A model generated the notes under the pieces. That model had not been told where the DNA came from. It made no database searches and saw only the letters and a program-made list of their open reading frames with translations. A stretch of 43,875 bases of DNA from Spirochaetaceae bacterium (GTDB lineage Bacteria > Spirochaetota > Spirochaetia > Treponematales > Breznakiellaceae), in NCBI GenBank assembly GCA_031269165.1, contig JAISZQ010000101.1, positions 1-43,875 of the forward strand, read 5' to 3'. Below are positions 40,996-43,875 of this stretch, piece after piece (positions within the stretch are counted from its first letter, which is position 1; every line of letters begins with the position of its first letter). Both the position numbers and the translations under genes were made by a program.

Positions 40996-43155
40996 ATGAA
41001 GGCGCGTATTGGAATTGATGTAGGCGGGACTTTTACGGACGCCGTTGCGGTTGATAACGAAACCTATGAACTCATCGGTACCTGCAAGGTCCCCACCACC
41101 CATTTTGCCGCCGAGGGCGTGGCGGCGGGGATTGTCAAGGCACTGTACCTCGTAATGGAACAGTGCGGAATACAGCCTGAGGAAGTTATTTTTATTGCCC
41201 ATGGAACAACCCAGGCCACCAACGCCCTCTTGGAGGGGGACGTGGCCCAGGTTGGCATTGTGACGCTGGGCCGGGGTCTTGAGGGGATAAAGAGTAAGAG
41301 CGACACCAATATTGGCGACATTGAACTGGCCGAGGGAAAGTTTTTACGCTCTTCCCCTGTCTATGTTGACTCAGGCAACGCTGCCGCTATGGAGGACGAG
41401 GTTCGGGCCGGTCTCGACAAACTGACTGAGCAGGGAAGCGCAAGCATCGTGGCGGCTGAAGCCTTTAGCGTTGACGATCCTGAAAACGAAAACGCGGTTC
41501 TGGCCCTGTGCGTTGAAAGGGAAATCCCCGCCACCGCGACCAACGATGTGTCCAAACTCTACGGCCTCAAGATGCGTACCCGCACGGCGGCGGTAAACGC
41601 CAGCATTATGCCCAAGATGCTGGAAGCCGCGATGATGACCGAACGGAGCATTCAGGCGGCGGGGATCAAAAGCCCCCTCATGGTGATGCGCTGTGACGGG
41701 GGCGTTATGACGGTGGAGGAGGTACGCAGGCGGCCTATCCTTACCATCTTGTCCGGCCCCGCCGCCGGGGTTGCCGGGGCGTTGATGTACGAAAAACTCA
41801 CCGACGGCATTTTCTTCGAGGTGGGGGGAACGTCCACGGACATTTCCTGCGTGAAAGACGGCAAGGTGATGATTAAATATGCCGAGGTGGGAGGACACAA
41901 GACCTACCTGAGCAGTTTGGATGTCCGCACCGTCGGCATCGGGGGCGGCAGCATGATCGCGCTCAAAAACGGCAAGGCGGTAGACGTCGGCCCCCGGAGC
42001 GTTCACATTGCGGGGCTTGCCTACGAGGTGTACACCGAGGCGGACAAGATCGTGAACCCCCGCCTCGTGGAAGTACACCCCAAAGAAGGGGACCCCGCCT
42101 ACGCCTGTGTTGAATGCTCAGGCGGGCTCAGGCTGGCCCTGAGCCTCGCGGGGGCGGCAAATATTGCGGGCTTTGTCCCTTCAGGTGATTATGCGGCGGG
42201 AAATAAAGATGCCGCCCGGAAGGCATGGCAGCCCCTCGCGGACAACATGGGCTGCACGGTAGAAGAAGCCGCCGCGCAGGTGTTGGCTTTTTCGGCGAAG
42301 AAGAACGGCAAAGTGGTCGCCGCCCTGTTGCGCGACTATGAAATGGATCCGAGGACCACCGAATTTGTCGGCGGTGGCGGCGGCGCGGCGGCGGTGGTTC
42401 CCCATCTCGCCGGTACGATGGGACACCGCTGGCGGATTGCCCGGAACGCGCCGGTAATTTCCACCATCGGGGTTGCCCTTGCCATGGTTCGGGACATGGT
42501 GGAACGGATCATCGTCAATCCCTCGGACAAAGACCTTGTTGCCATTCGCCGCGAGGCCGAACAGAAGGCAATCGCCGGCGGGGCCGCGCCGGGCACGGTC
42601 GAGGTGAGCGTACAGGTAGACACCCAGCGCAATCTGGTACGGGCCATCGCGGTGGGCGCTACGGAAATGCGGAGCAAGAACCTGTTGAACCGCAGGCTCT
42701 CCGAACCGGATCTGCTGGCACTGGTCGCGGAAAACCTGGGTGTCCATGAGGCAAACGGCGAAACCTTAGCCATAAACGCCCGGAGCGAAGGCATGTATGC
42801 GGTACAGTACGACAAAACAGAAAAAAAATACTTTGGCCTTATCAAAAAAAGAACAAAACCCTTGCGGCTTGTGGACGAGGAAGGGGTTATCCGGCTTCAA
42901 AAAAAGAACGCCAGAGTATTACAGACATCGGCTTCAGGCTGGCGGGAACAGGTCGCCCGAATACTGGAGGAATTGACGATCTATGATGACGGCGGAACCA
43001 CCCTGCCCAATCTGTATATTGTCGTGGGGAAACGGATCATCGATCTTTCGGGGCTTCCCTCGGAGGAATCGATCTACAGCCTCGGCGCGGTGGAACTTTC
43101 CGGCTACCATGATGACACGCCCCTCATCATCATCGGCACCGGAAGGCTCGATTAA
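40996..43155 (+). CDS. HyuA-type hydantoinase/oxoprolinase family protein
   Basis: A 719-residue ATP-grasping amidohydrolase-like protein of the HyuA/5-oxoprolinase superfamily. The N-terminal domain has IGIDVGGTFTDAVAVDNE, and IFIAHGTTQATNALLEGD follows. The main domain shows MVMRCDGGVMTVEEV, PILTILSGPAAGVAGALM and FFEVGGTSTDISCVKDG, the actin-like ATP-binding motifs. The extended C-terminus (about 530-719) includes TTLPNLYIVVGKRIIDLSGL. No HyuB-type partner gene is in the window, so it acts alone or with the small protein that follows. Members hydrolyse hydantoins, N-methylhydantoin, 5-oxoproline or act in ketone carboxylation. GGAGG precedes ATG 40996. Confidence 0.88.
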   Translation: MKARIGIDVGGTFTDAVAVDNETYELIGTCKVPTTHFAAEGVAAGIVKALYLVMEQCGIQPEEVIFIAHGTTQATNALLEGDVAQVGIVTLGRGLEGIKSKSDTNIGDIELAEGKFLRSSPVYVDSGNAAAMEDEVRAGLDKLTEQGSASIVAAEAFSVDDPENENAVLALCVEREIPATATNDVSKLYGLKMRTRTAAVNASIMPKMLEAAMMTERSIQAAGIKSPLMVMRCDGGVMTVEEVRRRPILTILSGPAAGVAGALMYEKLTDGIFFEVGGTSTDISCVKDGKVMIKYAEVGGHKTYLSSLDVRTVGIGGGSMIALKNGKAVDVGPRSVHIAGLAYEVYTEADKIVNPRLVEVHPKEGDPAYACVECSGGLRLALSLAGAANIAGFVPSGDYAAGNKDAARKAWQPLADNMGCTVEEAAAQVLAFSAKKNGKVVAALLRDYEMDPRTTEFVGGGGGAAAVVPHLAGTMGHRWRIARNAPVISTIGVALAMVRDMVERIIVNPSDKDLVAIRREAEQKAIAGGAAPGTVEVSVQVDTQRNLVRAIAVGATEMRSKNLLNRRLSEPDLLALVAENLGVHEANGETLAINARSEGMYAVQYDKTEKKYFGLIKKRTKPLRLVDEEGVIRLQKKNARVLQTSASGWREQVARILEELTIYDDGGTTLPNLYIVVGKRIIDLSGLPSEESIYSLGAVELSGYHDDTPLIIIGTGRLD

Positions 43156-43169
43156 GGGCGGGAACGGCT

Positions 43170-43712
43170 ATGCCGCCTGATTACACCCTGCCGTTTCCCG
43201 GCCCCGATCTCGCGGAACAGGAGTTACGTTACGATTACTGTTACGCGAAGATCCCCCCGGAAGACAGGGCGGGGATTGTGAACATGGCTTGGGAACGGGG
43301 GACGGCGGCGGCGCGGGATGTCTTTGCAAGATATGACGGGGAAGGGAACTTCTTTGTCATCGCCGAACGAAGCGGCCTCTCGTGCGAGGAGGTGGACAAG
43401 GACTATGTGATGGGAGATCTCCGTTACTTCAGCGACTATCTTTCCGGGCAGAAACGCATCCGCCTCTATACCCGGTCCATCGCGCTCTGGGCGGAACAAA
43501 ACAACATGGATGAAGCAGCCGCACGGAACCTGATTTTGAGCCATGAGTATTTTCACTTTCTGGAATGCACCGCTCTGGGACTGACCAGCCGACTCTATCA
43601 GGTTCCCATGCTCATCATCGGCCCTTTCAAAATAGGACGCACCGGCATACGGGCCCTCTCGGAAATAGGCGCCCACGCCTTTGCCCATGCGTACCATCAG
43701 TTGCTCTTATAG
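43170..43712 (+). CDS. Small HEYFH-motif (zinc-peptidase-like) protein
   Basis: A 180-residue cytosolic protein without signal peptide. Its C-terminal half holds LILSHEYFHFLECTALG, in which H125-E126-x-x-H129 fits the HExxH zinc-binding motif of gluzincin-type peptidases. A downstream Glu165 in LSEIGAHAFAHAYH is a plausible third ligand. The N-terminal 90 residues (GIVNMAWERGTAAARDVFAR, FFVIAERSG) look like a separate small domain. I know no characterised family of this layout. It starts 14 bases after the HyuA-type gene, so both belong to one operon. It could be a specific amidase or peptidase acting with the hydantoinase, or a non-catalytic metal protein. Confidence 0.65.
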   Translation: MPPDYTLPFPGPDLAEQELRYDYCYAKIPPEDRAGIVNMAWERGTAAARDVFARYDGEGNFFVIAERSGLSCEEVDKDYVMGDLRYFSDYLSGQKRIRLYTRSIALWAEQNNMDEAAARNLILSHEYFHFLECTALGLTSRLYQVPMLIIGPFKIGRTGIRALSEIGAHAFAHAYHQLLL

Positions 43713-43875
43713 GGATAGCATATCCCCGGTCATTGCAACAACATGAATGGCAAATAAAAAGGGGGAAGTCTCCCCCACGCTCCAGACATGGGCCCGGCGG
43801 CGGTGGCACCCACCCCCCATAATAACCGAACCCCCCAGCCGGGGGCCCGCCCCCCGAAACCCCCCCCCAACCCCC
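43713..43875. other. Repeat piece and C-rich contig end
   Basis: GGGGGAAGTCTCCCCC at about 43762-43777 is part of the repeat found at 7798 and 37437. From about 43809 the sequence becomes runs of C and G (ACCCCCCATAA, GAACCCCCC, CCGGGGGCCC) ending in strings of C. This looks like low-quality sequence at a contig end. Confidence 0.5.

Noticed and set aside
39724..41202. A 492-codon open frame antisense to the permease and HyuA-type genes
   Set aside because: Composition is Gly/Arg/Asn-rich and low in hydrophobic blocks, as expected of an antisense shadow; the sense genes are unambiguous.
43809..43875. C-runs as a phase-variation tract
   Set aside because: Many irregular C and G runs up to the last base suggest poor sequence at a contig end rather than a switch.

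Overview
The window most likely comes from a spirochaete of the Treponema group, of the GC-rich kind found in termite guts and rumens. The evidence is: solute-binding and secreted proteins whose signal peptides end in FAGGGG or VFAG, a Treponema-style REP transposase C-terminus at the left edge, the rpmH-rnpA-yidD-yidC-jag order, an Rnf-like cluster, and very many palindromic intergenic repeats. No rRNA, tRNA or CRISPR was recognised. The right end dissolves into C-rich low-complexity sequence and is probably a contig end.

Layout. (1) 1-291: 3' end of a Y1 (REP-associated) transposase. (2) 481-9951, all minus strand: ssb; a secreted 69-residue peptide gene coupled to an HD hydrolase; comFB-like, DUF212 and a membrane protein; then a tightly overlapping operon of a basic 62-residue protein and rnfC-D-G-E-A homologues. 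rnfB is absent and several cofactor residues look lost. (3) 9952-11320: gene-poor, with bent-DNA T-tracts, palindromes, a dead Rpn-type nuclease and a four-copy repeat array. (4) 11364-19984, plus strand: beta-glucoside PTS locus with a RAT-like antiterminator site, a BglG/LicT-type protein, a BglF-type EIIBCA carrying an 11-G tract, three tandem exported histidine phosphatases and a 6-phospho-beta-glucosidase. (5) 20586-24257: rpmH, rnpA, yidD, yidC, jag; then a UvrD/PcrA helicase to 26697. (6) 26726-37216: a divergent carbohydrate locus. On the minus strand are a KdgF-like cupin, a 789-residue putative (alpha/alpha)6-barrel protein and an esterase. On the plus strand are a sugar ABC transporter (binding protein and two permeases) and a YesM/YesN-type two-component system. 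Together they suggest uptake and breakdown of a uronate-containing glycan. (7) 37596-43712: ROK-like regulator, phosphate-binding-type TIM barrel, GntP-type transporter, HyuA-type hydantoinase/oxoprolinase and a small protein with a zinc-peptidase-like HEYFH motif.

How the genes work together. Region 4 reads as a self-contained import and hydrolysis system: EIIBCA phosphorylates the beta-glucoside on entry, the GH1 enzyme splits the 6-phosphate, and BglG senses flux and acts at the RAT. The exported phosphatases are the unexpected part. Region 6 resembles the Bacillus yes-type rhamnogalacturonan loci in architecture (YesM/N regulators plus YesO/P/Q-like transporter). Region 7 looks like a small catabolic operon for a cyclic amide or organic acid of unknown identity.

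Intergenic DNA is dominated by at least six dispersed repeat families: CATTGCGAG palindromes; GAGGCTGTTCCAAAAC palindromes; a GTACAAACCC stem element; an 81-bp tandem repeat; a TTCCATTCGCGC element; and an AACCACAGAT element. They are nearly absent from 31-37 kb. All family names are judgements from motifs and architecture read by eye; no database search was run.
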